Positions 37,608 to 50,076 of a DNA stretch of 64,000 nucleotides are shown here, in pieces. The position numbers and the translations under genes are program-made. Numbering within the stretch: position 1 is the first letter of the stretch; each line of letters opens with the position of its first letter. The DNA comes from Serilophus lunatus (taxonomy: Eukaryota; Chordata; Aves; Passeriformes; Eurylaimidae), in NCBI GenBank assembly GCA_013399895.1, contig VXBA01001180.1, positions 179,774 to 243,773 on the forward strand, given 5' to 3'. Under the pieces are notes generated by a model that was not told the origin of the DNA, made no database searches, and saw only the letters and a list, made by a program, of their open reading frames with translations.

Positions 37608-38796
37608 GAGGAAAACAGACATTCCCGACTTCTTGTGCACAAAGAAAATGTCAAGTCTCATTGAATGGAACATCACAGTTACTGTCAAATTCCAAAATCA
37701 ATTATGTATAAAGAAAAACTTCCTGAAATACGCAAACATTAATGAAAAGATTTCAGTATGATATACCTCTTGTTTTTCTCAACTAGAGGTCATCTAAATA
37801 CGTAGCATTCCATAAATATCTAATTTAATAGAAACAAACCTATCACAACATGTTTCCTTCAAATTCTGTTCCCTATTAGACCAAATACCATTCTGCAAAT
37901 TTCAGGGTGGGGAGAATGGGGACTAGGAATTACTTTGCATTGTGCCTGAAATGCTACCAAGATGCAAGTTCTCAAACTAAAGAAAAAAACCCAGCAAAAA
38001 CAAATGGGGACATAAATGACAATCTTTTCTGAACCACCACCCACTGGCAAGAACTTTACTTATGATACATTGTCACTTTAAAACTGTTATTTCGATGTCA
38101 CTTGGAAACAGCAATTAATACATTACTGAAAGATTTCTGAGATGGACAGATTTTTTTTCCTCCTTTAAATGTTTTAACTGCAATGTTTAGACAGCTGTCA
38201 ATTATTTCTATAAACCTAAGCTATCTTGGTTACAGAAGCAGTTTACGTATAATTTCACAGCAAAGTCATGTGTATAAAACCTTGAGTGAATGTTTGCTTG
38301 AGAATGTTTACATTCATCTGTGCCGCTGAACTTCTGTTTCTCAATTAAGTCCTGTATGTCCATTATTAAAGCCTCTAGTAGTGTGTTGTTATTATCCATG
38401 TTTTTGGCTTTCTAAACTAACTCCTCTATTACCTTTGAAAAGTAAGATTACTCAGTCTCCCCAAAAAACAGTCACTCAACCTTTCCTCCATAACAGAGTC
38501 ACAACTGTAAGATGATGTATAAACCATCTTGGACAATGTCTAAAACACTAATGTTTTACACACTCATGAATTGTTGTTGTTTTTTTTTTTAATTTACTAT
38601 AAACATTCAGAGTAAAAACCAGTTTTGTATCACATTAGGAAAGATCCTAAGAATAATTATTTATTGTGAAATTTATCAATTCAGATTTACAATACAAGAT
38701 CATATCAGCTGCAAGAGTTCAGCATAAATGTTTTTAGTATATATTACACATCTATTGATGGCAGAACTGAATATTAAACACTTTATGCAAAATGTC

Positions 38797-38822
38797 TTTT
38801 TTTTTTTTTTTTTTTTTTTTTT
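38797..38822 (+). repeat. Poly(T) tract, 26 bases
   Basis: The longest homopolymer in the window, uninterrupted. No retrotransposon body is recognisable on the - strand side that would make it an inverted poly(A) tail. Confidence 0.9.
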
Positions 38823-39370
38823 AATGGATGATGTATAAGCCTACTTTTGAAAACAATTACTTTTGTGAATGCACTTGCTCATCTTGAAACATGAGGTCCA
38901 ATTGAATTGGGCCTTGAACTGAAGTGGAACTAAGAAGCAGGACGAAAATGTATGCAGTTGGTTTCTACCTTCCTAATATCAAGAACTATTTCACTGGTGC
39001 AATATAGTATTTTGTAAGGATGGACACAGTCTCCTAATTCAGAAACTCTGAGAAATTCTCATAAGTAAAACAGGAAGAACTAAAATTCTCCACCTACTCT
39101 GAAAAGGTTTAATATGAATAAAAATAAGAAGCTACTCACTGCAACTCTCTACACAAAATGCAAAACAAACTGTTTGCTAATAGATCACTGTTTCCATCCA
39201 ATTACAAAAAGTTACTAAAATATTGAATGAACAATTTGTCATGTAATTTTTTTCAACTTAAGATTTGTCATTGCAACAAGGAGAGATTAATTAACCTATA
39301 GGTAATACCGCACCTTAATAGAAGCAAAGCCTGCAGCATCATATGATTATTTTGAAATATATACTTACAT

Positions 39371-39408
39371 AAAAAAAAAAAAAAAAAGAGAGAGAAAGAA
39401 AGAAAAAA
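39371..39408 (+). repeat. Poly(A) passing into (GA)n/(GAAA)n
   Basis: Seventeen A bases followed by gagagagaaagaaag-type text, purines only. It is a compound simple repeat and probably length-variable. Confidence 0.85.
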
Positions 39409-39915
39409 CAACCTGAAAAAATAGTTCCAAACATTGGAAAATTTGCTATCAGTAAAGGAGAGTCTAGAAGAGCTAGGAACTGCTAAGGAGCCAAAACTCT
39501 GCTGGGACTTGTATTTTGGAGAGGTGTCCTGGTACCAGCCAAATTCAGCAATGATAAAAAACCAACAGGATCCCTTCAAAAAAACCATTGGAAAATATTG
39601 TCGTAAAAAGTGCTTTAAAAAGTGACTAGCATGTACAAACTCACACCTGTATGAGTCTGAAGCAAACCTAAAAGCAACTGACTGCTTTATTTATTTCTGT
39701 GGTAGAGGTGTCCTGAATAAAATGTTTGAAACAGAAAAGTAAAAGTTTGTGTCAGCAGACCAGAAGATATTTATTGGTCCTTGTCAGAGATCAATGATTT
39801 CTCCATTAGCTCACACCTGTACTTCAAGAGTGAAGGACGGTAAGAAATCTCCTGTCCACAGGTTTTAAATGTTTCAGAAAATCATGAGAGTTTGTTTTGG
39901 CTTTGTTTTGTGTTA

Positions 39916-39952
39916 GGGGGGTGGGGGGAGATGTTATGGGGGGTTTTGAGGG
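39916..39952 (+). repeat. G-run cluster, possible G-quadruplex
   Basis: G runs of 6, 6, 6 and 3 (39916-39921, 39923-39928, 39938-39943, 39950-39952) with loops of 1, 9 and 6 bases on the + strand. The 9-base loop exceeds the strict 1-7 rule but is allowed in relaxed definitions. It lies in otherwise AT-rich DNA just before a T run. Confidence 0.7.
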
Positions 39953-40558
39953 TTTTTTTTATTAGTTTGCTTCATTTTCTAAAGTGATTCTATATACTGC
40001 TGAAAGCCACAGGAATTGAACTGGCGGTGACACCTAACTAGCACTTCATGGGAATATGTCTTCACTGACAGCATAAAACCTAAATGTCCAAATATTGATA
40101 TTCATCGCATTAGACTGTATGAAGTTGCAAGCTTATCTCTGTTTTATCCATTTAAACTACTCTATGGTTAGAAATTCTGAACAGCAGCTGTCTTCTTAAA
40201 ATTCACACTCAAAGGTGATCTGTCAAGGGTTGTTTGTATCCATTACTTTTTTCTTTTTTTTTTTTTTTAAATAATGCCAGTTATTTCTAGACAAACGTAT
40301 TTCTCAGAAACATAGGCAATTTCAGAAGAAACCATTTTTTGAAGCGTAGGTATTTTACTTAATTTCTGCTTTCTCTCACTCTTCTTGAGGAAAACTGTAA
40401 CTCATGAGATTTGATGCATTCAGATATGTTACTGAGCCATAGGCTAACAAAGAATTAATTCATATTTTAAAGTTGAGCACAAAAGGAGACACTTCAGAAA
40501 AAAAATTATTCTGATGAACTCCTAACAACAAAATGGATCCAGCTACTTGTTTTAAATC

Positions 40559-40849
40559 TTGAGATATGCATTGTATCTAATTTCTGCTCCTTCTCTTGTC
40601 AGATCAGGTGCCAGTAAGCCATTCATCTCGCTGATTACAGCTTCTGTATCACTTTGGATTAGAGCTTTCAGGCTAGGATTAAGCCTATTCTTAGTGTTTC
40701 TAAATCTATTTGTCAGGAGCAATACTGTAGCAGAACTTATTAGAACATCGCTACTATTTCCTACATCAAACATGACATTGAGACCTCTCAACAGAAACAA
40801 CTTCAAAACTAACACAGCTGTTAAAACAAATTGTCAGTGCATTTCATAA
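40559..40849 (-). other. Unassigned frame open on both strands, possible exon or retrocopy relic
   Basis: The - strand frame 40552-40815 (87 codons) has a balanced, protein-like composition with charged and hydrophobic residues alternating (for example SATVLLLTNRF and MNGLLAPDLTREG), unlike the Phe/Leu/Lys-rich chance frames nearby. The + strand is also open (96 codons). On the - strand a good splice-acceptor text (ttgttttaacag, about 40818-40829) stands just before the frame. About 280 bp past the stop lies an A-rich run (T-rich on +, 40251-40268) that could be a retrocopy tail. I recognise no family, and no donor site or canonical poly(A) signal is clear. Chance remains a real possibility. 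Confidence 0.2.
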
Positions 40850-43800
40850 AACACAGAAATTACAAATGCCAAATAGATAGGAGATGAAAGTGTGTATGAA
40901 ACAACATCAATATGTTATTTACACAGCCTTTCCTAATTTATTTTTGAAGCATATATACAGCAGTCAACTGCTACTTCCTCCAGATGTATGTATGAGGACT
41001 CCAGTCAAACATCGAAAATACAAGTAAACCTTTTACAGGTGCCACACATGAACTAAGTTCTAACTCATAATTGTTATAGAAATCTCTGAGATTCAACTCT
41101 TCCACCAGTATCATCTACCACAAAACTTAACAAATTTATTTTCTTCTGTTCTTATAGCCAAGCATTAATTTTCATTCTGCAGCCTGCTCCAATAGTCAGG
41201 TGTGAGTTCTTACAGCCATGCCTAACCTTGTTCCTTGTTGTCCTCTCAAGAATAAAGATCATCTTACATGAGCCAAAAGTCTCTCTCAAACACAAATATA
41301 TCATGAGGCACAAGATCAGAAAAATAGACTACCTTGCTTTTTCATTTTTAACAGCAGAATTCCTAAAATCTCAAAAATCATGTTTTAAGTATTTCATCAT
41401 GTAAATTAAAATCAGTGTTGGGCAAATTAAAAGTAAAAGGAAGTCTGAAAAAAGACAGAAGATCCCTGAAAACAAAAAAATGAAAAGTCAGTATTTTGAC
41501 TTAGTTTTTCTGTCGAGTGATTTTAAATGCACCATAATTTTACTCACAATTGGTCCTGTCCCAAACCAGTTCAAAAATAGTTTCTTTAAATTAAACTGCC
41601 TAATACACATGGGTTGCAAGCATGTCTGTACACTTTTCTCATGCCCTCAGTGCTCTTCCTTCCTATTAGTCTCCACTTTGTGGCTATATTGGTAAATAAT
41701 TCAGACACTGTCAAGTCTACAATTGTTTAATTAGCTGCTTTTCTCAATCCAGGAAGCAAAATTTTCTATGTGTCAACACCTTAATCTCTATTAGGTAATG
41801 AAGCAGAGAATGATGTCACCTAGAAAGCTAAGTGCTGGTATCAATCAGTACTGTGACCTAATTACAAACCCATTAAAACTGACACAGAATACAGAACACA
41901 GAGAGATGCTCTGTGTATTGTATGTACTTCCTTTCTGGTTTTCCCTTTTTTGCCTCAAGTTAATTGTGTGCTATTTATAGATGTCTGGAGTGTTATCTCA
42001 AGAGCAGGGACTGAAAAGCTTCAGTATTCAAAAGGTGATCCATTAAAAATAAATAGAAAAAATTCCCCTGAGTGTGGGCCAAATCTGGACACTGTGATTT
42101 CAGGGTATTAGGAAAAAAAAATAAAACTAGTCCATATTCTTGTTCAGGCAACTTTGCAGGTTAATTTAGACACTATTTTGTTTGAACTTGAATGTCTTTT
42201 AAAACTAAACTCATTTCACTGTAAACCAGAAGGGTCAACTACTCTTTCTTGTGGCAGAGATATTCTTTCTTAATCCATATTTCAAAATAGTTAAAACATG
42301 ATATTTAGCTGTTTCATAAAGAAGCAGTGTAAAAAAGAACACAACCATAACTGTAAGAACTAATATCAAGAACCACAAGGATAAGCAAACATTTTTTTGG
42401 AAAAAATAATTCATACTGCTAGCAAATCCATAGAACTAGAAGAACAAAGAAATAATAAAATTTTCAAGGTCTAGAGTTCAAATACTCTTAGTGACATGTG
42501 CACTGAAATTTCACTAGAGTGGCTAAAAAACAATAATCATTTTTAATTATATAGATACAGGAAAAACTTGAAATGGAAGACTGAATTTCAGTTTCTTTTT
42601 GGCTATGTTAGATTTTAAATAAATTCTTCTAAAGAAAACCAAACACTGTGCACATACAGAAAGCAGATTTGTGGGTTCTGGAAATAGCCAGCTATTATCA
42701 AACTCCTGTATACAAAATGACTTACCCTCTGCTGATCAGATCACACTTAATGCATGCTTTGCAGGTGAGAAAAAATCTGCCTTTCACTCTCAAGCTGCTT
42801 CAAAGGGTACAGTTTCTATATACATCAAAGCAGTGCACCACTGACCAATGCCAGGACTATTTTTCCCTACCCACTGCCCTTGGGAGCTACTTCAGCCCTG
42901 GCAAGGTGGAGCGGTGTGCCCCACTGCCTCTGCATGGAGATACACCTCCTCTGCACAGGCAGGTTGACAGCCTGACCATTTCAATTTAGAATTTTACACT
43001 ATTTCCCTCAATAGAAGTGATGAATACAATGAATTCTTCCCCTTCCTCACTCCTCATGCTGTTACATTTCACGTGCAATCCTCAGCTGTACTTTCACTGC
43101 TTTTGTCCTACAGTAGGGAGTATTCTGTGCCTGAATTTACAATGGAAAACAATCTGATGAGTATCCAGTGATTTTCTTTATGACTCCAAAAGGAACTATG
43201 CAGGATACTTGAAGATGAGATTGATTTCACAAGATACTTACAAAATACCTAGGTTTTGCACTTTTAAACAAGAATGATTGCACAAAAGAAAACTACATAC
43301 AGGTTCCAACTAAACCAGCCTCTAGCTCAGACTGGTCATAATAATAGCTGACTTATTGCTAAGTTTTGAGCTTATATTTAGAAATTTGTCTTGAAAGCTT
43401 TCTAACATATTTGGATGAGATGATTGAATGTCTGCTATTTCCATGATTTCAGGTAACACTTGTGTATTGTGGTTGTTACACAATTAAACTGGTAAAAATT
43501 TCTAATCTGCATAAACAATCTGAAACAGTCCCAAGATATTTTTTCCAAGACACAGAGGGTGATACATTTCTGGTCAAGTGCCTCTGCCTTTTACATCACT
43601 ATGCCAAATGTAATCAAATCCTCTTAAACCTGAGAAAAATGCTGATCTGTTTATACTGATTTTGAAGCCAGAAATAATTTTCAGACTCTTTTTGCAATAT
43701 AATTCCAGTTTTTAAAGTTACTTTCAGAGTAGAAAACCTCGCAAATCTCAGAATATTTTTTAATATATCCAAAATTTAACTTTGCAATTTTTTTTAAGCT

Positions 43801-46800
43801 CCAATCAACTTCCTGCCTTAAAATGTTTTTCAACTCCATTTGAAAAAACACTCAAAACATTTTGCAATGTTTCTGAATTTTCAGGGAAGTAAAATATCAA
43901 TTAGTCTTGCAGTACTTAGACAGGCTACAATCCAGTGTTGATTAAGAAACACAACTTTAGGCAATTCATTTCTCAATTTATATCTTCAAAAGTAAGGCCA
44001 ACATCTAGCAACACTGAATCTCCCTTCTGCATTTCAACCTTGCAAGAAGGCTGAGTTCCTTTAGTCCTATCATAAATATATATCTTATCTCTGGATCTTC
44101 TATTAGCATTTATCAAGTCAGGTTTTCACACAAACATACAGAAGGTTATAAAAGTTTAAATGTGGAGCATCCTACATTATTTTAATTTAGAAATTTTAAA
44201 AGGTAAATACAGCAAAAGTGTGCAGTATGCATTTAGTACCTTAGCAAAATTGTACACATGCTTCTTTTGTGTATAAGCATATATAAAGACAAAATATGCA
44301 TAGGAGCACTGGTTAGACCAGAGAATTAAAATAAAACCACTGGGTTTGGGACAAAGAAATGTTGAACTATTAGGCATGGAGCAACCTAACAAGGATACAC
44401 AAGCTACATACAGAAATTTCATCCATTTTGTACAGAGCCTCTGTAACATTTGCAAGTTTCCGTTTATTTATTTCATTAAGGTTTATTAAATCAGTAAGGA
44501 AGACTATTTCAAGAGCAGCATCATTAACTTTGTAAGCAATTCCTAGCACTGCTTGCTCAGGAAGTTCTATATCACTGAGAGAGATATTAAAGTAAAATAT
44601 CAGATAAACATAAAATAATTTTTAAACTATAATAAGAAGACTTTGAGAAAGGATATATGCTGCAAAAATTACCTCTCTCTTATTCTGATTATTATATAAT
44701 ATAAAAGCTCTCACAAAGGAAATTCAGAGTCCTCTCTTCTACCAAGGACTACATTTACCATGGAAACTACCATAATCACATAACTTGAAATCACTTGGGT
44801 AACCTAATGGTAATATCATTCTGTAAAGTTCGAACTGCAGATTAAAAAATCCACTTGAAATCCATTTGGAATCAGATGGCAACCAGTCCATCACATAACC
44901 CTGTAAAATGACTGAAATGCTAAACTGAACAAGATTAAATAATCTGGCAGCTTGAGTGAGAAAGGGCAGATATGTTTTGCTTTCTTTTGGTTTTCTTCAT
45001 AATACATTACTTTTTTCCTGGTGCTTTACAATTATTTCTCCACAGCTGAGAGAAATTAAAGATTTTGTAAAGTCTTAAAACTTGTATAATAACAAAGCCT
45101 GCATGGGAACATTGAGGGATCAGGTTGGCAAAAATACATCAACATCACAAATATATCTGAAGCTAAAGTATATTGATTAAAAGATATTAAATATTTTACT
45201 CAGTGTCTTGCTTCAGCAAGATCCAGTAAAATGAGACCTATTTTTCTTTACATATTGTTCCTAATGGCTGAATATAAAAATGTTGGCTTACTATGCTTCT
45301 GAAAACTGCATATAGTTAACACTGATATGATAACTTCTATCCTCAGACTGATTGCAAAACCATATACAATCTCTAAGGCTTGTTCCCTGAGGAGCAAGTA
45401 CCTATCCTAATGGGTGTCAGGAAAAGGCAATGGAGATCTTTCATTCAACAGAAAACATTCTCAGATGTCACTGGCACATGCATAGAGTCTCATCAAAAGT
45501 TTAACAACAGTCAAACAGTTCCTTTTTCCAATACAAAATTTAGGCATGTTGTCAGATAAGAGAATAACAGGTTAAACACATGAAAATATATTTGCTAATT
45601 TCTCTCTTGTCCTATTTTACAGTTCTTCAAATATTTGTTTCTCCAGGGAAACAAGATAGACAACAACAGAGATGTATTTTTGGTTATAAATTCTAGGAGG
45701 CAAAAAAGTGTTCTGAATCTATTCATTGAGAGTAATATTATACAAAGATATTTTATAGAACTCAACCCCAAAGGCTGCAAACTTGTTATTGAACAAAGAA
45801 AAGGAAAGGAAAGAATCCTAGAAGTCAAGAGTCTTGGGCAGGTATGCAATTTTGAAAGAAGGTTGAAATAAATATAGTGTTTGAGGGAGGAGTAAACTAA
45901 CAATTTGGGGCATTTTTGTTGTTGTTGTTTTGGTTTCTTTGGGGGAGGGGGGTATTTTTTTCTGTGGAAAATATATTTCTGGACAAAATCTGTGTATCAC
46001 ACTAGGCTTGCATTACTTAACAAGCCATGGGGTGTCTGTGTCACTAGCCAAAACTATATGGTCTGACTATCAGGTCAAACATGAACAAAATTTAATATAC
46101 ATGATTTGAATGTAGAAGAGACAACAGTTTATGCTGGTGAGATACACCTCCTGCAATAAAAAGGCAGTTTCAGGTGGCGATTGAAGTCATCAAAGATAGA
46201 AGAATTTCAGTATTACTGTTGTGAGAAAATAGCTCCCCTAAGAGAAATAAAACCTTATTCTTTGAAACAATATATTGAATGAAAGAGAAAACCAAGTTCA
46301 GAATGAGTTCCATGAAAATTAAACTACACACAAATATTTCTGTAATGTAATAGAAATAATGCTTTCTGATCCTCAGCATTTTTTTTAAATCTATGAAGAC
46401 ATAATTTGCCTTGTTTAAGCTCCCTGTCATGCTTAGAGATAACTAGACCTAAAATGAAATTAACTTCAAGTCCATTTATTTAGTTTCCCACAAGCTTTGC
46501 TGGTACATTTTAAAAAGTGGAATCCAACTTACTGAGTTCAGACATTTCGTAACTGAAAAACAGTGTTAAAGGCTATTTTTAAACTTGTAGAAAAGCAGTG
46601 ATGAATTTCCTTAGTTTATCCTCCATTATTCAGTCTATCTACTGATGACTTTCTATTAAATATTTATTTCTGTATTTCATGCTTTTAAACATCTAGCTGG
46701 TAGAAATGTTTCTTGTACCTATTTAAAATATAACAATCTATATTGCACACAAAATGGAAAGTTTTTACAGCTTTTTCCTGAACATTCTTATTGGAAAATT

Positions 46801-46957
46801 TTTCACACTGACTATGGCACATGAAGATAGCTGTAACTGCTAAGTCAGAAAGAACATAGAACCACTAGCTTTTTTTACTTTCAATCTGGCTATGTCTAAT
46901 TTTTTAGACAGAGAGCTAGTGTCAGATAAAAAAGAACACTTACAACTCATCAAAAAC

Positions 46958-46987
46958 AAAAAAAAAAGAGAGAGAAAGAAAAAAAGT
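46958..46987 (+). repeat. A-rich (GA)n purine tract
   Basis: Poly(A) followed by gagagagaaag and more A. It is a purine-only simple repeat similar to the one at 39371-39408. Confidence 0.8.
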
Positions 46988-47795
46988 GTATTTTTGAGTT
47001 TTCTTTCCAATTGTCTAAATATGAAGATGTGAAATAGTCACTAATGTTCAAAAACACCATTGCTCTCATACATAGTAGCAAGATTAAAAAATAGCTAACA
47101 GCATTTCCAAACCAAACATACCTCAAAGACATTGGTGTCTTAATTCTTCTGAAGAAATATTACCTCAGATGCCTTTTTGTCTTCTGGTCTTGAATTTGTT
47201 TTGTAGCCTAGGGAAAATAAATCTCAGCTTACTTTCAAACTGAAAGCATAAGGTTAGACCCAAGTTAAAAAAAAAGAAAACACTTAATAGCATTGCAGTT
47301 AAGTCCTCTGTAATCCTACCTCATTATCCTAAGCAAATAAATCTCTAAAAAGGATTGTCTTTTTAAAAGCAAATTAGAAAACTGACTGTCAGCTGTGCAG
47401 GAAGACATTCTCTTAAAATGCAATCAGCAAGGAAGCTCATAAATAGGGCACTATATAAAAATGTTTCTATCAGGCAAGCCTTAGCAGATTTTCAACAGAT
47501 GTGTATGTAACTATGATTTCACAAATTCCTAAAATAAAATGTGTCGACATCGTTTACCACAGAATTTCAAGAGTCTAAAAAAACATGCTCATTTAGATTC
47601 TAGAGAAAGAACAATATCATAAGGATACATTCTTTATGTATCTTCAGTGACAAGTGCTCTACCCAAGCTGCCCATGTTCAGAATGGCTGACAGAGGGAGA
47701 ATGAAGACCCTAAACTCACTGTTGGAGAGGATAAGGTTCAAGGACATCTAAAGAACCTGAATGCACAGAAGTCCATAGGACTTGGTAAGATTAAT

Positions 47796-48506
47796 TTGCT
47801 GGTCCTTAGGAACCTGCCAGAAAAATTCACTAAGACATTATCTATGACTTTTGAGAAATCATGGCATTCAAGTGAAGTCTCTGATGACTGGAAAAAGGGA
47901 AATACAGCACTCATTTTTAAAAAGGGGAAAGCAGAACATGTGGGGAACTACAGATCAGTCAGTCTCACCTCTGCCATGTTAGATTATGGAGCAGATTCTC
48001 TTTGAAACCATGCTAAGGCACATGGAAGAAAATGAGATGATTGGTAACAGTCAACATGGCTTTAGAAAGGGGAAATCATACCTGAAAACTTTGGTGACCT
48101 TCTATGACAGGACTACAGTATTGTGGATAGGAGCAGAGCAACTGACATAATCTACCTGGATTTATGGAAAGCGTTTCGAACTGACCTACATGACATTCCT
48201 GTCTCCAAATTGGAGAAACATGGATTTGATGGATGGATCTCTCAATAGATAAAGAACTGATTAGATGGCCACATGGAAAGAGTTGTGGTCAATGGCTCAT
48301 TGTCTACATGAAGATCAGTGATGAGTCCTGTCCCTCAAGGACTGATACTGGGGCTGACGCTGTTCGATATCTTTGTTGGTAACATGGACAGTGGTATCAA
48401 GTGCATCCTGAGCTACTTTGCCAGCACCACCAAGCTCTGTATTGCAGTTAACGAACTGGAGGGAACCATTGCCTTTCAGAGGGACCTTGACATGCTTGAG
48501 AGGTAG
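47796..48506 (+). pseudogene. Decayed CR1 ORF2 reverse transcriptase
   Basis: Pieces of RT in at least two frames. The segment 47796-48005 contains WKKGNTALIFKKGKAEHVGN and SVSLTS, the region before the RT core. The segment 48318-48506 contains LILGLTLFDIFVGNMDSG followed by FASTTKLC. The catalytic FADD box has become FAST, losing both aspartates, which by itself would abolish polymerisation. The upstream YLD motif is also frameshifted. This is a relic of the non-LTR retrotransposition enzyme, with no expected product. Confidence 0.85.
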
Positions 48507-48959
48507 GCTGATACAAACCTCATGAAGTTAAACATAGTGAAGCACAAAGTTCTAAATTTGCCTTGCGGCGATCCCAGATACATCTGCAGGATGGAGAACT
48601 GATTGAGAACAGCAGAGAATGACTTGGGGCTGATAGTTGATGAAAAGCTCAACATGAACTGGCAGTGCATGCTCACAGCCCAGAAAGCCAAAAAAATCCT
48701 GGGCTGTATCAAAGGAGCATTGTCAGAAGATCAAGGAAGGTGGTTCTCCCCATCTACTCTGCTCTTGTGAGACCCCACCTGAAGTAGTGCATACAGTTCT
48801 GGTGTCCCAACTTAAGAAGGGCATGGAACTATTGAACCAAGCCCAGAAGAGGGCCACAAAATCCATATGAAAACTGGTGCACCTCTCCTAAAAAGTTGAC
48901 GCTGTTCAGCCTGGAGAAGAGAAGGCAATGTGTTGACTTCATAGCAACTTTCAGGTTGC

Positions 48960-49734
48960 TGTGCTTAGCATATATAATATTTGCTTCTTCATTGTCTCCT
49001 GCTAACCTGAATGACTCGTGACAGGCACCAGACGTTCACTGTCATAGTACCCCCACCTGTTGCGACAAAGCCCCTTCTTCTTGCTGAGCCTATTGTGACA
49101 ATGTTATGAAATTGGGGTATTGCAAAAACTTCTGAAAGAAACAGTTAAAAAGTAGCCATGTGCTTGGGGGAACAACGGGCAGTACCAGGCAGTTAGTCAC
49201 TGGAGATGGACATGCCTTGAGAGCTGAGATGCTGTAGCCGAGAAGAGAGGAGAGCTGCACACTTGTGACAGCTGAATGCACCTAAAACACACAAGTGAAC
49301 TGAGGAACCCTGAACCCTGAGTTCCTGGGAGCCTGGACTCAGGACACTCCAACTGGGAAAATACAGCTACAAAGAACTCTTTCCCTCTCCGGCTGAGATG
49401 TGAACCAAACTCCAGCAATGCCCAGAACCAGCAGCTCTGCAGAAAAACCCCTAAGCCTGGCTGCACGCATGTGTGTGGTGGCAGACATGCAACCACTGAG
49501 ACCATTGAAATACCTCAACATATTCCAACTATTGTAACAGACATTGAAACATCATGGTGGTAACTTTTTTTCTATGCTTCTTTTTAACATAATTCTTAGC
49601 TTTTCCCCAACTTTCTCTTCTCTTTCTCTATGCTTTAGTTTACATTTAAATAAAATTAACTTATCATTTTAAAATCCAGCATCTAGTCTCGTTTGTACTT
49701 TAACTTTTCTTATGAGAATTTAATAAACACCTCA
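48960..49734 (+). mobile_element. LTR-like insert inside CR1 copy 5 (LTR-C)
   Basis: About 775 bp that interrupts the CR1: the CR1 text stops at about 48954 and continues at about 49740. The insert begins TG and ends CA, and is flanked by gttgc (48955-48959) and gttac (49735-49739), a 5-bp target duplication with one mismatch. Near its 3' end are two AATAAA signals (49649-49654 and 49722-49727) in a T-rich region, the arrangement of an R/U5 end of a + strand LTR. I see no gag or pol. The family is unidentified. Alternative explanations are another type of insertion or a shift of a few bases in the true edges. Confidence 0.6.
49722..49727 (+). terminator. Poly(A) signal of LTR-C
   Basis: AATAAA seven bases before the proposed LTR end, with a second one at 49649-49654. 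The upstream hexamer is better spaced for a transcript end within the LTR. Confidence 0.4.
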
Positions 49735-50076
49735 GTTACAAAGTGAAACAAGGGGGCCTACAGGGAGGCCAGAGAAGGACCCTTTGTCAGGAAATGTAGT
49801 GGTAGGACAGGGAATGATAGGCATAAATTGAAAGAAGGGAAATTTAGGCTAGATATTAGGAAGGAATTCTTTAATGTGAGAGTGATGAGACACCAGAACA
49901 GATTGCTCAGGGAAGTTGTGGGTGTCCCAGCCTGGCAGTGTTCAAATCCAGGTTGGATAAAGGCCTTGAGCAACCTGGTTTGGTGGGAGGTGTCTCTGCT
50001 CGTGGCAGGGGGTTTGGGACAGGATGATGTTTAAGGTCCTGTCCAACCCTTTAACATTGTATGATTCCATGATTCT

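Larger units (their letters stand above)
35866..47699. other. AT-rich non-coding stretch, no confirmed gene
   Basis: Nearly 12 kb without a recognisable mobile element. It holds several simple repeats (37467-37607, 38797-38822, 39371-39408, 40251-40268, 46958-46987), a G-rich cluster at 39916-39952 and an unexplained doubly open frame at 40559-40849. A slightly GC-richer patch at about 42800-42970 lies within a 113-codon + frame (42648-42989) that I cannot assign. Other frames look random. Confidence 0.5.
47700..50076 (+). mobile_element. CR1 LINE, old copy split by an LTR insert (copy 5)
   Basis: A degraded CR1 in + orientation. The 5' part (47700-48954) covers the RT domain: 'aaggggaaagcagaacatg' with a TSVSLTS-like block, 'tcaacatggctttagaaag', and a motif-A region near 48145-48190. 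The 3' part (49740-50076) resumes with 'agggggcctacagggagg', keeps the ORF2 C-terminus and 3' UTR, and ends 'tccatgattct'. About 780 bp of unrelated sequence lies between, interpreted as an inserted LTR. The 3' UTR ('gtggcagggggtttgggac') marks a different subfamily from copies 1-3. Stops and frameshifts are frequent, consistent with an older insertion. The 5' edge is approximate: weaker similarity may reach back to about 47640. Confidence 0.92.

Noticed and set aside
37326..37761. 120- and 111-codon frames on both strands
   Set aside because: They translate the C/A-only low-complexity tract and have no other support.
42648..42989. 113-codon + strand frame
   Set aside because: It has no motif, its composition changes halfway, and there is no start context or splice support. 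Left as part of the unassigned stretch.
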